Positions 1 to 7,641 are shown, counted from the stretch's first letter. The stretch is DNA of 10,842 nucleotides from Cytophagales bacterium (GCA_020063545.1 JAGUUF010000086.1:1-10842); one strand, 5' to 3'. Notes: generated by a model from the letters alone, not told the origin. Numbers and translations are program-made.

Positions 1-1599
1 GATCACTACAAACAGTTGATCCACCGGCTGCATGTAAAATCGGTGGCAACTAAACTGGGAGGTGGCGAAAAAAAAATAAAAGAGCAGCACCAGAAGGGCA
101 AGCTCACTGCACGCGAACGCATTACCTACCTTACCGACAAGGATTCGCCCTTTCTTGAAATCGGGTTGTTTGCCGGTGACGGCATGTACAAAGAACAGGG
201 CGGATGCCCGTCAGGTGGTGTGGTTACCGGCATCGGCTACATAAAAGGCAGGCAATGTGTAATTGTTGCCAACGATGCCACCGTAAAAGCAGGCGCCTGG
301 TTTCCGGTTACCGCCAAGAAAAACCTGCGCGCCCAGGAGGTTGCCATGGAAAACAGGATGCCCATTGTTTACCTGGTCGACAGTGCCGGGGTGTTTTTAC
401 CGATGCAGGATGAAATTTTTCCCGACAAGGAGCATTTCGGACGGCAATTCAGGAACAACGCGAAGATGTCGTCAATGGGCATTGTACAGATTGCCGCCAT
501 TATGGGCAGTTGCGTTGCCGGGGGTGCATACCTTCCGATTATGTCGGATGAGGCGATGATTGTTGACAAAACCGGATCGATATTCCTGGCAGGTTCGTAC
601 CTGGTTAAAGCAGCCATTGGCGAAGACATCGACAATGAAACCCTGGGCGGTGCAACCACGCATTGTGAAATCTCCGGGGTAACCGACAATAAATTTCCGA
701 ATGACGAAGCCTGCCTGGATTACATCCGGTCGCTGTTCGACAAACTGGGGCACCCTGAAAAAGCCGGCTTCGACAGGGCAACTCCTGCAATGCCAAAAGC
801 GGATCCGAAAGAGATCTATGGCATCTTTCCGGCTGACCGCGTTAAGCCGTATGATACAATGGAGATCATTCACCGGTTGGTGGATAACTCGGAATTTGAT
901 GAATACAAAGCGCTGTACGGCAAAACGCTGATTTGCGGAACGGCACGAATTGACGGTTGGGCTGTAGGCATTGTAGCCAACCAGCGCAAGGTGGTAAAAT
1001 CAAAGAAAGGCGAGATGCAGATGGGCGGGGTAATCTACTCCGACTCGGCCGACAAGGCTGCACGATTTATCATGAATTGCAACCAACGTAAAATACCGCT
1101 GATTTTTTTACAGGATGTAAGCGGTTTTATGGTGGGCAGTAAGGCCGAACATGGCGGCATTATTAAAGATGGTGCGAAAATGGTAAATGCCATGGCCAAC
1201 TCAACCGTACCGAAGTTTACCATCATTATGGGAAACTCGTACGGGGCCGGCAATTACGCCATGTGCGGCAAAGCGTACGATCCGCGGCTGATTTTTGCGT
1301 GGCCATCGGCACAGATAGCGGTGATGAGTGGCGCTTCGGCAGCAAAAACCCTGTTGCAGATACGCATTGCTGCACTCAAGGCCCAGGGCAAAGAAATCAG
1401 CAAAGAGGAAGAAAACAGTTTGCTGAAGGAGATCACCGACAGGTACAACGAGCAGCTTAGCCCGTATTATGCCGCGGCCAGGCTGTGGGTTGACGGCATT
1501 ATCGACCCCGTTGAAACCCGGCAAGCTATTTCCATCGGTATTGAAGCGGCCAATCATGCTCCCGTTGAGCGGTTTAATGTGGGTGTTATTCAAACCTGA
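1..1599 (+). CDS. Acyl-CoA carboxylase beta subunit, methylcrotonyl-CoA carboxylase-like (5' end outside window)
   Basis: Carboxyltransferase subunit of a biotin-dependent acyl-CoA carboxylase: it moves CO2 from carboxybiotin on the partner alpha subunit to an acyl-CoA in the cytoplasm. The reading frame is open from the first base (DHYKQLIHRL...), so the TTG at 16 is not the real start. By comparison with the family roughly 15-20 residues are missing. Visible are the LGGGEK and GKLTARERI N-terminal motifs, NDATVKAG, the segment YLVDSAGVFLPMQDEIFPD, the first oxyanion-hole loop GSCVAGGAYLP (about nt 505-537), the second GNSYGAGNYAMCG loop (about nt 1230-1268) and the C-terminal YYAAARLWVDGIIDP. 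The FLPMQDE and ARLWVDGIIDP segments resemble the methylcrotonyl-CoA carboxylase beta subunit (leucine breakdown) more than propionyl- or acetyl-CoA carboxylases, but substrate is inferred. There is no biotin-carboxylase or biotinyl domain here, so the alpha subunit must be elsewhere. Its stop overlaps the next start by one base. Confidence 0.93.
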   Translation, partial: DHYKQLIHRLHVKSVATKLGGGEKKIKEQHQKGKLTARERITYLTDKDSPFLEIGLFAGDGMYKEQGGCPSGGVVTGIGYIKGRQCVIVANDATVKAGAWFPVTAKKNLRAQEVAMENRMPIVYLVDSAGVFLPMQDEIFPDKEHFGRQFRNNAKMSSMGIVQIAAIMGSCVAGGAYLPIMSDEAMIVDKTGSIFLAGSYLVKAAIGEDIDNETLGGATTHCEISGVTDNKFPNDEACLDYIRSLFDKLGHPEKAGFDRATPAMPKADPKEIYGIFPADRVKPYDTMEIIHRLVDNSEFDEYKALYGKTLICGTARIDGWAVGIVANQRKVVKSKKGEMQMGGVIYSDSADKAARFIMNCNQRKIPLIFLQDVSGFMVGSKAEHGGIIKDGAKMVNAMANSTVPKFTIIMGNSYGAGNYAMCGKAYDPRLIFAWPSAQIAVMSGASAAKTLLQIRIAALKAQGKEISKEEENSLLKEITDRYNEQLSPYYAAARLWVDGIIDPVETRQAISIGIEAANHAPVERFNVGVIQT

Positions 1600-2450
1600 T
1601 GAGCGACAAAGAACTGAAAGCGCTGGTTTCGCTGCTTGACGATAATGACGAGCAGGTGGTAGCCGAAGTAACCGGAAAAATCCGATCGCTTGGCAAGGAA
1701 GTTATTCCCTACCTTGAGCAGGAGTGGGAAAATAATTTCAATCCGCTGGTGCAGCGTAAGATTGAAAACCTGATCCACGATCTTCAGTATGAACTGCTAA
1801 AACAACGTGTTGCCGACTGGTACGCCAGCACCGACCAGGATTTACTTACCGGGCTGTGGTTAATCGCCACCTACCAATACCCCGACCTTGAACTGGAACG
1901 GTTAAAGCAGGATTTGGAGCAGATTTATTATGAGGCATGGCTGGAGTTTAAGCCCGACCTCTATGCGTTTGACCAGGTTAAAGTATTGAACGGGGTGTTA
2001 TTCAACAAGCTAAAGTTTGGTGCCAACACCAAGAATTTTCATTCACCGGGTAATTCCATGATTAACGTAGTGCTCGAAACCCGAAAAGGAAATCCAATTT
2101 CATTGTGTGTCATCTACATGCTGGTTGCACAGAAACTGAAACTTCCGGTTTACGGAGTTAACCTGCCCAACCTGTTTATCCTTACGTATAAGGATGAAAA
2201 GACCCAGTTCTACATTAACGCGTTTAACAAGGGGTTGATTTTTTCACGGCAGGATATTGAGAATTATATTCATGAATTGCACCTGGCCCCGCAACCTTCA
2301 TTTTTTGAACCCTGCTCCAGCCTCGAAATTGTGCGCAGGGTGTTCCGCAACCTGATCATGTCATTCGATAAAATGGGCGAACACGGAAAAGCTGAAGAAG
2401 TAAAGGAATTGCTGTTGCTTATTGCCGATGGAGCCGACCTGGGTGTATAA
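1599..2450 (+). CDS. SirB1 / transglutaminase-like family protein with HEAT-like N-terminus
   Basis: 283-residue soluble protein of unknown function. Residues 1-65 form alternating amphipathic helices resembling a HEAT-type repeat pair (LVSLLDDNDEQVVAEVTGKI, then LGKEVIPYLE). Residues about 80-225 match the SirB1 N-terminal/transglutaminase-like core: LNGVLFNKLKF, FHSPGNSMINVVLETRKGNP, ISLCVIYMLVAQKLKLPVYG, and then LPNLFIL. The C-terminal helices (SSLEIVRRVFRNLIMSFDKMG, 240-260) resemble the TPR-like tail of the family. Cys170 sits near the usual nucleophile position. However, the LPGHF histidine is replaced (LPNLF, Leu192), and the usual DPFNGG reads NAFNKG. I therefore infer it is not a working transglutaminase or protease. 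The ATG shares its A with the preceding TGA (1597-1599), implying translational coupling to the carboxylase gene. No signal peptide is visible. Confidence 0.85.
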   Translation: MSDKELKALVSLLDDNDEQVVAEVTGKIRSLGKEVIPYLEQEWENNFNPLVQRKIENLIHDLQYELLKQRVADWYASTDQDLLTGLWLIATYQYPDLELERLKQDLEQIYYEAWLEFKPDLYAFDQVKVLNGVLFNKLKFGANTKNFHSPGNSMINVVLETRKGNPISLCVIYMLVAQKLKLPVYGVNLPNLFILTYKDEKTQFYINAFNKGLIFSRQDIENYIHELHLAPQPSFFEPCSSLEIVRRVFRNLIMSFDKMGEHGKAEEVKELLLLIADGADLGV

Positions 2451-2521
2451 AAACCACAAAATCCCTGAAAAGTGCATAAAGTTCACGATGAAAACCTGGT
2501 GTAGTTCTTTGTGGTTATGCA
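2450..2521. repeat. Interrupted inverted repeat in convergent gap; possible bidirectional terminator or palindromic-element remnant
   Basis: AACCACAAA (2452-2460) is the exact reverse complement of TTTGTGGTT (2508-2516), and TGCATAA (2473-2479) is the reverse complement of TTATGCA (2515-2521). The two pairs overlap on the right arm, so only one stem can form at a time. The repeat fills almost the whole gap between two genes that converge on it (stops at 2450 and 2545). The loop is long and the stem AT-rich, so it is a poor classic intrinsic terminator. ACCACAAA...TTTGTGGT ends are also typical of small palindromic intergenic elements. The inverted repeat is seen directly; its role is inferred. 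Confidence 0.4.
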
Positions 2522-2542
2522 TTTTTGAGTTGGCTATACCTA

Positions 2543-3406
2543 CTACACGCGTTCCAAAACCTTGCGTATCAGGTCGTCAATAACCTTGTCGTGATTTTTC
2601 ATGAACTTTTTCTTAACACGGTTGGCGATGATGGCGTTTACACTGATTATTTCATGGTCGAGCAGGCGCCCGAGCGCATAATAGGCTGCGGTTTCCATTT
2701 CAAAATTAGTCAGCCAGAAACTTCCGGCCTTGTTGTGATAGCAGGTGAAGTCATCCAGTAATTTCGGGAAGCGTACGGCTGCCCGGATTTTTCTTCCCTG
2801 TGGGGCGTAAAACCCGGGTGCGGTAACGGTATTGCCCACAAGCATATCATGCCCGATGCGCTTCAATAGTAACTCCGATCCCCGAATTACATACGGGGTA
2901 AACCCCAGGCCGGTTTGCTGTTTAATGTCCTTGCCGATGCGTTTCTCAAAATGGGTAAGGGGCAGGTTGTAGAAATTCATCAGGTTATCCAATCCTACGC
3001 CATACTCTGAAATTAATTGTGAACCTATGGGGATGTCTTCCTGCAGTGCCCCTGAAGTACCGATGCGGATGATCTTCAGTTTCTTCTTTTTGGTTTTCGG
3101 TTCGCGCGTTTTCAGGTCTATGTTAACCAGGGCATCGAGCTCCGTCAGGGCAATTTCAACATTATCGGTGCCGATACCGGTGCTCATTACCGTAATTCGT
3201 TTACCGTTAAACCGGCCCACGTGTGTAATAAATTCACGTTTATTCATTTCGAAATCCACTTCATCGAAAAACTGGCTTACGCGGTAAACACGGCCGGGGT
3301 CGCCCACCATAATCACGATATCCGAAACGTGCTTGGGCAGCAGGTTAAGGTGGTACACGCTGCCGTCTTTATTCAAAATCAGGTCGGTTTCTGAAATGCG
3401 GGGCAT
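2543..3406 (-). CDS. Nucleoside phosphorylase, uridine phosphorylase-like
   Basis: 287-residue cytoplasmic enzyme of the NP-I nucleoside phosphorylase family, which splits a nucleoside with phosphate to give a free base and (deoxy)ribose-1-phosphate for salvage. Motifs in order: phosphate-binding GDPGR (35-39), STGIGTDNVEIALTEL (75-90), RIGTSGAL (114-121) with the phosphate-contacting Arg and Thr, and the ribose-binding NFEMETAA (234-241). The base-recognition segment reads GFYAPQGRK: Phe199, Gln203 and Arg205 have the same spacing as Phe162, Gln166 and Arg168 of E. coli uridine phosphorylase. This supports a uracil-type substrate over purines. The protein is longer than the E. coli enzyme (253 residues), partly through a Lys-rich insertion KTREPKTKKKKL (99-110) and an extended N-terminus. 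The start at 3406 fits the PRISETDLILN opening; the next in-frame Met is well inside the fold. It is a single-gene unit, divergent from the methyltransferase gene. Confidence 0.88.
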   Translation of the reverse strand: MPRISETDLILNKDGSVYHLNLLPKHVSDIVIMVGDPGRVYRVSQFFDEVDFEMNKREFITHVGRFNGKRITVMSTGIGTDNVEIALTELDALVNIDLKTREPKTKKKKLKIIRIGTSGALQEDIPIGSQLISEYGVGLDNLMNFYNLPLTHFEKRIGKDIKQQTGLGFTPYVIRGSELLLKRIGHDMLVGNTVTAPGFYAPQGRKIRAAVRFPKLLDDFTCYHNKAGSFWLTNFEMETAAYYALGRLLDHEIISVNAIIANRVKKKFMKNHDKVIDDLIRKVLERV

Positions 3407-3479
3407 ACGGGCAAATTAACGATAACTTTCCTATCAGTTGTTTTCAAAGTGTTAATTTTCATAGGCTTTCACTGCTGCG
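3407..3479. promoter_or_regulatory. Divergent intergenic region with presumed promoters for both flanking genes
   Basis: 73 nt of AT-rich DNA separate the starts of the phosphorylase (-) and methyltransferase (+) genes, so both promoters should lie here or inside the 5' ends. On the plus strand TAATTTTC (3453-3460) differs from the Bacteroidota -7 consensus TAnnTTTG only at the last base and ends 19 nt before the ATG at 3480. I found no TTG at the usual -33 spacing. Nothing convincing was found for the minus strand. The assignment rests on gene orientation more than on motifs. Confidence 0.3.
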
Positions 3480-4307
3480 ATGATGCACTACCTGACAATT
3501 TTTTTTCTCATACTCCGCAGGTTTTATAAAAAGGACAGTATCAGGGTATTAAAGGGTTATTTCCGGCTGCTCATCCACTCGGTATGGCATCATAAAATAC
3601 AATTGCGAAGGGGTACTTCCTCCGGGACGTTAACGGAGAAATTTCTCGGTTTTGAAGTGTATTTTTTTGATTACGGTACGCTAATCAATCAATATGAAGA
3701 GATTTTTGTGCGGGAGGTTTACCGGACAACCCGTTTAAAACCTGACGCGTTGATCGTTGATTGTGGGAGCAACATTGGTCTTTCTGTTTTGTATTTTCAT
3801 CGCAGGTATCCGCATGCCCGCATGATTGCGTTTGAGCCTGATCGCGCTGTTTTTGATTTGCTGAAAGGAAATATAGAAAAAAACACCATCTCAAATTGTG
3901 TGGTTTATCAGACTGCCCTTGCTGATTATTCGGGAAACGGAAAATTGTTCAGTCCAACGTATGGAAAGGGTTCACTCAATTCCAGCCTGGTAAAAAACTA
4001 TGGCGCTCAGGTTACCGAGGTTCCGGTAAGCCGGTTATCTGATTTCATCCATTGCGAAGTGGATCTTTTAAAAATTGATACCGAGGGTTCCGAGGCAGCA
4101 ATACTCAATGATTTGATTCAAACCCATGCCATCCGAAAAGTACACCGTCTCGTTATTGAGTTTCACCCCGGGTTGGTGGAAGATTCTGTTTCAGTCTATG
4201 CAGGAAAACTTGAACAAGCTGGTTTTTTACTGCAAAAGCGACTGCCACAACCAAAATCTCAGCAACGAAATGTGCTCATGCATTTCAGGAGACGACTCAA
4301 TTCCTGA
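3480..4307 (+). CDS. FkbM family SAM-dependent methyltransferase
   Basis: 275 residues. The C-terminal two thirds is a class I (Rossmann-like) methyltransferase of the FkbM type. Motif I VDCGSNIG (93-100) binds S-adenosylmethionine, an acidic residue follows in AFEPD (117-121, Glu119), and the family-typical LLKIDTEGSEAAIL runs from 196 to 209 (Asp200, Glu203) with IEFHP at 226-230. The first 75 residues are not part of this domain: a hydrophobic stretch YLTIFFLIL (4-12) followed by basic residues (RRFYKK) suggests a membrane-associated N-terminus, not a cleaved signal. Family members O-methylate sugars, polyketides or lipids; the substrate here cannot be read, and no glycosyltransferases are in the window to suggest one. 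Local base composition is low (20 of 60 G+C in both 3661-3720 and 3841-3900, against 37 of 60 in 5341-5400), compatible with horizontal acquisition. Either ATG at 3480 or 3483 could be the start. Confidence 0.88.
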   Translation: MMHYLTIFFLILRRFYKKDSIRVLKGYFRLLIHSVWHHKIQLRRGTSSGTLTEKFLGFEVYFFDYGTLINQYEEIFVREVYRTTRLKPDALIVDCGSNIGLSVLYFHRRYPHARMIAFEPDRAVFDLLKGNIEKNTISNCVVYQTALADYSGNGKLFSPTYGKGSLNSSLVKNYGAQVTEVPVSRLSDFIHCEVDLLKIDTEGSEAAILNDLIQTHAIRKVHRLVIEFHPGLVEDSVSVYAGKLEQAGFLLQKRLPQPKSQQRNVLMHFRRRLNS

Positions 4308-4374
4308 CAACTGCTGACATTACTGTTCCTGAAGCATGCAGTGGTCATGGCAATCTGGCTACCTTCGGATAACC

Positions 4375-7300
4375 ATGTACCTGAACTGCCACACCGCCTT
4401 TAGTTTTAAATACGGCACCCTGCCGGTTCAAAAGCTGGTGGAGGAAGCCCGCAGGTGCGGTGTGCGCAAACTGGCGCTAACCGAGATCAACAACGTGGCC
4501 TCGTACATTGAGATGCTGCGGGTTTGCAGAACACCCTCCTTTGCCCACCTTCAAGGGGGAAATGATGGGAGTCTTGAAATCGTTCTCGGAGTTGAATTCA
4601 GGAACAAGGAAAACGACCACGAGCTCCTGTACATCATCCTGGCGCGCAACAACAACGGCTTTGAAAAAATAAACCGGTTCCTGTCGCACCATAATGCCAC
4701 GGGTAAACCCTTTCCGCAGCGCGCCCCCGAAATAGAAGAAGTTTTTGTTATTTATCCGTTTGGAAAATCAGAGCCGGAATTACTTCGCCCGAATGAATTT
4801 GTAGGGGTGGGGCTCCATCAGCTAAACCAGTACAACCGGTTTCCAAGCCGGAAAGCCCACCAACATCAATTTGTGCTGCTTCACCCGGTAACGTTTTCCG
4901 GTAAAATTGACTTCAATGTTCACCGGTTGCTGCGAGCTATTCATTACAACACGGTACTCAGCAAACTGCAGCCCCACCAGCAGGCCCGTGCCGATGAAAT
5001 CATGATGCCGGTAGATGAGCTGAAAGACAGGTTGGCTGGATATCCTGAACTGGCGGAAAACACTGCCCGGCTGCTGGATCAATGCTCGGTTGATTTTACA
5101 CTGGGCGAAGACAAGAACAAGAAACACGTTACCGGCAGCGAGGCCAGCGACTGGGATTTTCTGGTTACCCAGGCATGGGAGGGATTTCAGCGGTTATACG
5201 ATGCAGGCAACCCGGTTTTGCGTGAGCGCTTTCAGCGCGAACTCAGCATCATCAGGCAAAAAGGCTTTTGTGCGTATTACCTGATTGCCTACGACCTGGT
5301 TTGTTTTGCCCGCGCCAGCAATTTTGATTTTGTAGGCCGCGGCAGCGGGGCCAACAGCATGGTGGCCTATTGCCTGGGCATTACCAACGTTGACCCGGTT
5401 GAACTGGACTTGTATTTCGAACGGTTTTTGAACACCGAGCGTACGTCACCACCTGATTTCGATATTGACTTTTCGTGGGATAACCGCGATGCCATTTATG
5501 AATACCTGTTTACCCGCTATGGCAGCGACCACGTGTGCCTGCTCGGTACGCACGTTACCTACCAGAAACGCTCGGTACTGCGCGAACTCGGAAAAGTTTT
5601 CGGGTTGCCGAAAAATGAAATTGATGCGCTGGTGGAATATCCCGATGAAAACCGGAATCGCGATCACATCACCGAACTGATCTTCAAGTATGCTGATCGC
5701 ATCAAGGATTTGCCTGCCAACATCTCCATTCATGCCGGGGGGGTGCTGATTACGGAAAAACCCATCTATGCGTATACCGCTACCGAACTGCCACCAAAAG
5801 GTTTGCCGGTGTCACATTTCGAAATGCACAATGCCGAAGATTTTGGCATTTACAAGTTCGATATCCTGAGCCAGCGCGGACTGGGGCATATCAAGGAAAC
5901 CGTAAAGCATGTAAAGCGCAACCGCGGTGTTGATGTAGATGTGCACCGGTTCGCGGATTTTAAGAAAGACGAAAAAATCAGGCAGTTGATGCGTGCCGGA
6001 AAAACCATGGGCTGCTTTTACGTGGAGTCGCCCGCCATGCGCATGCTGCTGGGCAAGCTGCGGTGCGAAGATTACCTTACGCTGGTAGCGGCCAGTTCCA
6101 TCATCAGGCCGGGAGTGGCGCGTTCGGGTATGATGCGGGCCTACATTGAGCGCTTTCATGCTGTTCGCAATGGCGGCACCTATGAGTCCATCCACCCGAA
6201 GATGGATGAGTTGATGAAGGAAACTTACGGGGTGATGGTGTACCAGGAAGACGTTATTAAAGTGGCGCACTACTTTGCCGGCCTCACCTTAACCGAAGCC
6301 GATGTGCTGCGCAGGGGTATGTCGGGCAAGTACCGGTCGCGCGAGGAATTTAAGCGGGTGCAGGATAAGTTTTTTGAAAACTGCCGGCAGCGCCATTATC
6401 CCGATCATGTTATTGAGCGAGTGTGGTATGAGATTGAAAGTTTTTCGGGCTACTCGTTTGCCAAGGGGCACTCGGCCAGTTATGCCGTGGAGAGTTACCA
6501 GAGTTTATACCTGAAGGCCCATTACCCGCTGGAGTTTATGGTGGGTGTAATCAACAACTTTGGCGGATTTTACAAAACCGAGTTTTATGTTCACGAAGCG
6601 CGGATGAACGGTGCTGCCGTGGAAGCGCCCTGCGTGAACCACAGCGAATACCTTACGACTATTTACGGCAACCGCATTTACCTGGGCTTTATCCACCTGA
6701 AAAGCCTTGAAACCCGTATTGCGCAAGCTATTGCTGCTGAGCGTAGCCGGTCGGGCAACTTTACAAGCCTGAACGATTTTTTGCGCAGGGTAAACGTGGG
6801 CCTTGAACAGGTACGCGTGTTAATCCGGGTAGGGGCGTTCCGGTTTACCGGTAGGTCAAAACAACGCCTGTTATGGGAGGCCATGTTGTACCTTAGCCAG
6901 GCGCGTGCCAGAACGCCAGTGGCCGAATTATTCAATACCGAGCCGGCCGATTACCCGCTGCCGCCCCTGCAACGCGGAGAACTGGAAGATGCTTTTGATG
7001 AGATTGAACTGCTTGGTTTTCCGCTGTGCGATCCGTTCAGGCTGGTTATCCCGGTTGAGTCAACCCACACGGCACGTGATCTGCTGACGGATATTGGAAA
7101 GTCGGTTTGCATATTGGGTTATATGGTAACCATTAAGTACACCAGTACGCTGAAGGGTGAGCCGATGTATTTCGGTACATTTTACGACAGGCGGGGAGAC
7201 GTGTTCGATACGGTTCATTTTCCGGATGTTGCCCGCAGGTCTCCCTTTCGTGGCCGCGGGTTTTACCGGGTTAAGGGAGTTGTGGTGGAGGATTTTGGTG

Positions 7301-7413
7301 TGAGTATGATAGAGGTAAACTCCATGGAGAAAATCCCGATGGTCAGTCAGCGGGCGGAGGAGTTTATGCGGGAAGAGGTTTTCCTGCGCGAAGGATCATT
7401 GGTTCCTGATTGA
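4375..7413 (+). CDS. dnaE: DNA polymerase III alpha subunit-like, short C-family DnaE paralogue
   Basis: C-family replicative-type DNA polymerase, 1012 residues from the ATG at 4375. An upstream in-frame ATG at 4336 adds 13 residues with no family character, while MYLNCHTAFSFKYGTLP matches the normal N-terminus. Order: PHP domain (about 1-235); palm with FVGRGSGANSMVAYCLG (319-335), PDFDIDF (360-366, Asp361/363/365) and the later aspartate in YKFDILS (Asp496), so all catalytic acids are present; HAGGVLI; SSIIRPG; YGVMVYQEDVIKVAHYFAG; SGYSFAKGHSASYA; a helix-hairpin-helix region near 800-830; and an OB-fold near 905-985. It ends soon after, without the C-terminal tau-binding region of E. coli DnaE (1160 residues). 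The PHP metal motifs are eroded (NCH for HxH, TEINN for TDHGN). Length and PHP state fit the second, damage-tolerance type of DnaE, often encoded with ImuA/ImuB or DinB-like partners. None is in this window, so the translesion role is inferred. Confidence 0.9.
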   Translation: MYLNCHTAFSFKYGTLPVQKLVEEARRCGVRKLALTEINNVASYIEMLRVCRTPSFAHLQGGNDGSLEIVLGVEFRNKENDHELLYIILARNNNGFEKINRFLSHHNATGKPFPQRAPEIEEVFVIYPFGKSEPELLRPNEFVGVGLHQLNQYNRFPSRKAHQHQFVLLHPVTFSGKIDFNVHRLLRAIHYNTVLSKLQPHQQARADEIMMPVDELKDRLAGYPELAENTARLLDQCSVDFTLGEDKNKKHVTGSEASDWDFLVTQAWEGFQRLYDAGNPVLRERFQRELSIIRQKGFCAYYLIAYDLVCFARASNFDFVGRGSGANSMVAYCLGITNVDPVELDLYFERFLNTERTSPPDFDIDFSWDNRDAIYEYLFTRYGSDHVCLLGTHVTYQKRSVLRELGKVFGLPKNEIDALVEYPDENRNRDHITELIFKYADRIKDLPANISIHAGGVLITEKPIYAYTATELPPKGLPVSHFEMHNAEDFGIYKFDILSQRGLGHIKETVKHVKRNRGVDVDVHRFADFKKDEKIRQLMRAGKTMGCFYVESPAMRMLLGKLRCEDYLTLVAASSIIRPGVARSGMMRAYIERFHAVRNGGTYESIHPKMDELMKETYGVMVYQEDVIKVAHYFAGLTLTEADVLRRGMSGKYRSREEFKRVQDKFFENCRQRHYPDHVIERVWYEIESFSGYSFAKGHSASYAVESYQSLYLKAHYPLEFMVGVINNFGGFYKTEFYVHEARMNGAAVEAPCVNHSEYLTTIYGNRIYLGFIHLKSLETRIAQAIAAERSRSGNFTSLNDFLRRVNVGLEQVRVLIRVGAFRFTGRSKQRLLWEAMLYLSQARARTPVAELFNTEPADYPLPPLQRGELEDAFDEIELLGFPLCDPFRLVIPVESTHTARDLLTDIGKSVCILGYMVTIKYTSTLKGEPMYFGTFYDRRGDVFDTVHFPDVARRSPFRGRGFYRVKGVVVEDFGVSMIEVNSMEKIPMVSQRAEEFMREEVFLREGSLVPD

Positions 7414-7422
7414 TTTTTTTTG

Positions 7423-7528
7423 GTCATGCTGGGGCCAGCTTTAGCGTGACGAAGCATCTTTTGGTTGTTGCTTTAGTTAGGGAGGTCCTTCGCCAATCCC
7501 GCCAAGGCGGGATGACTCAGGACGACAA
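7423..7528. repeat. Palindromic intergenic repeat, complete two-armed copy
   Basis: The left arm begins GTCATGCTGGGGC (7423-7435) and ends CGAAGCATCTTTTGG (7450-7464). The right arm, read in reverse complement, begins GTCGTCCTGAGTC and carries CGAAGGACCTCC, so the two arms are imperfect inverted copies of one unit. Each arm encloses its own hairpin: GCTGG-GG-CCAGC at 7428-7439 on the left, and the exact palindrome ATCCCGCC-AA-GGCGGGAT at 7496-7513 on the right. It has no coding capacity. The layout resembles REP/MITE-type intergenic elements found widely in Bacteroidota; it lies 9 nt after the polymerase stop and could also end transcription. Confidence 0.6.
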
Positions 7529-7561
7529 CTTGGTTTTGTTGAACCCAGTAGTGTTTTGTTT

Positions 7562-7637
7562 GTCATGCTGAGGCCCGCTGCAAGCTGGGCCGAAGCATCT
7601 TTTGGTTTGGTGCGCCTGCTTTTTTAAGAGGACGACA
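7562..7637. repeat. Palindromic intergenic repeat, second copy with shortened right arm
   Basis: Same orientation as the copy starting at 7423. It shares GTCATGCTG (7562-7570) and the exact 17-mer CGAAGCATCTTTTGGTT (7591-7607, also at 7450-7466). The inner part differs: GGCCCGCTGCAAGCTGGGCC (7572-7591) forms its own hairpin. The right arm is reduced to AGAGGACGACA (7627-7637), lacking the CCTTCG and CTCAGG parts present in the first copy. It abuts the stop codon of the minus-strand protease gene. Confidence 0.55.
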
Positions 7638-7641
7638 GGGA

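Noticed and set aside
16..18. TTG as the start codon of the carboxylase gene
   Set aside because: The frame is open to the first base and the preceding residues DHYKQ align with the family N-terminus, so the gene continues off the left edge.
472..873. 133-residue minus-strand open frame
   Set aside because: Antisense shadow of the carboxylase gene, with no domain or ribosome site.
4336..4374. Upstream in-frame ATG extending the polymerase by 13 residues
   Set aside because: The extra residues MQWSWQSGYLRIT show no family similarity, and the second ATG begins exactly at the conserved MYLNCHT opening.
5812..6270. 152-residue minus-strand open frame
   Set aside because: Antisense shadow of the polymerase palm region, His-rich by reverse translation, with no family features.
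7411..7445. Classic intrinsic terminator after the polymerase gene
   Set aside because: The T-run (7414-7421) comes before the GCTGGGGCCAGC hairpin instead of after it, and only TTT follows the hairpin.
7414..7641. CRISPR-like array from the repeated CGAAGCATCTTTTGGTT
   Set aside because: There are only two copies, inside larger palindromic units, with no regular spacers and no cas genes.
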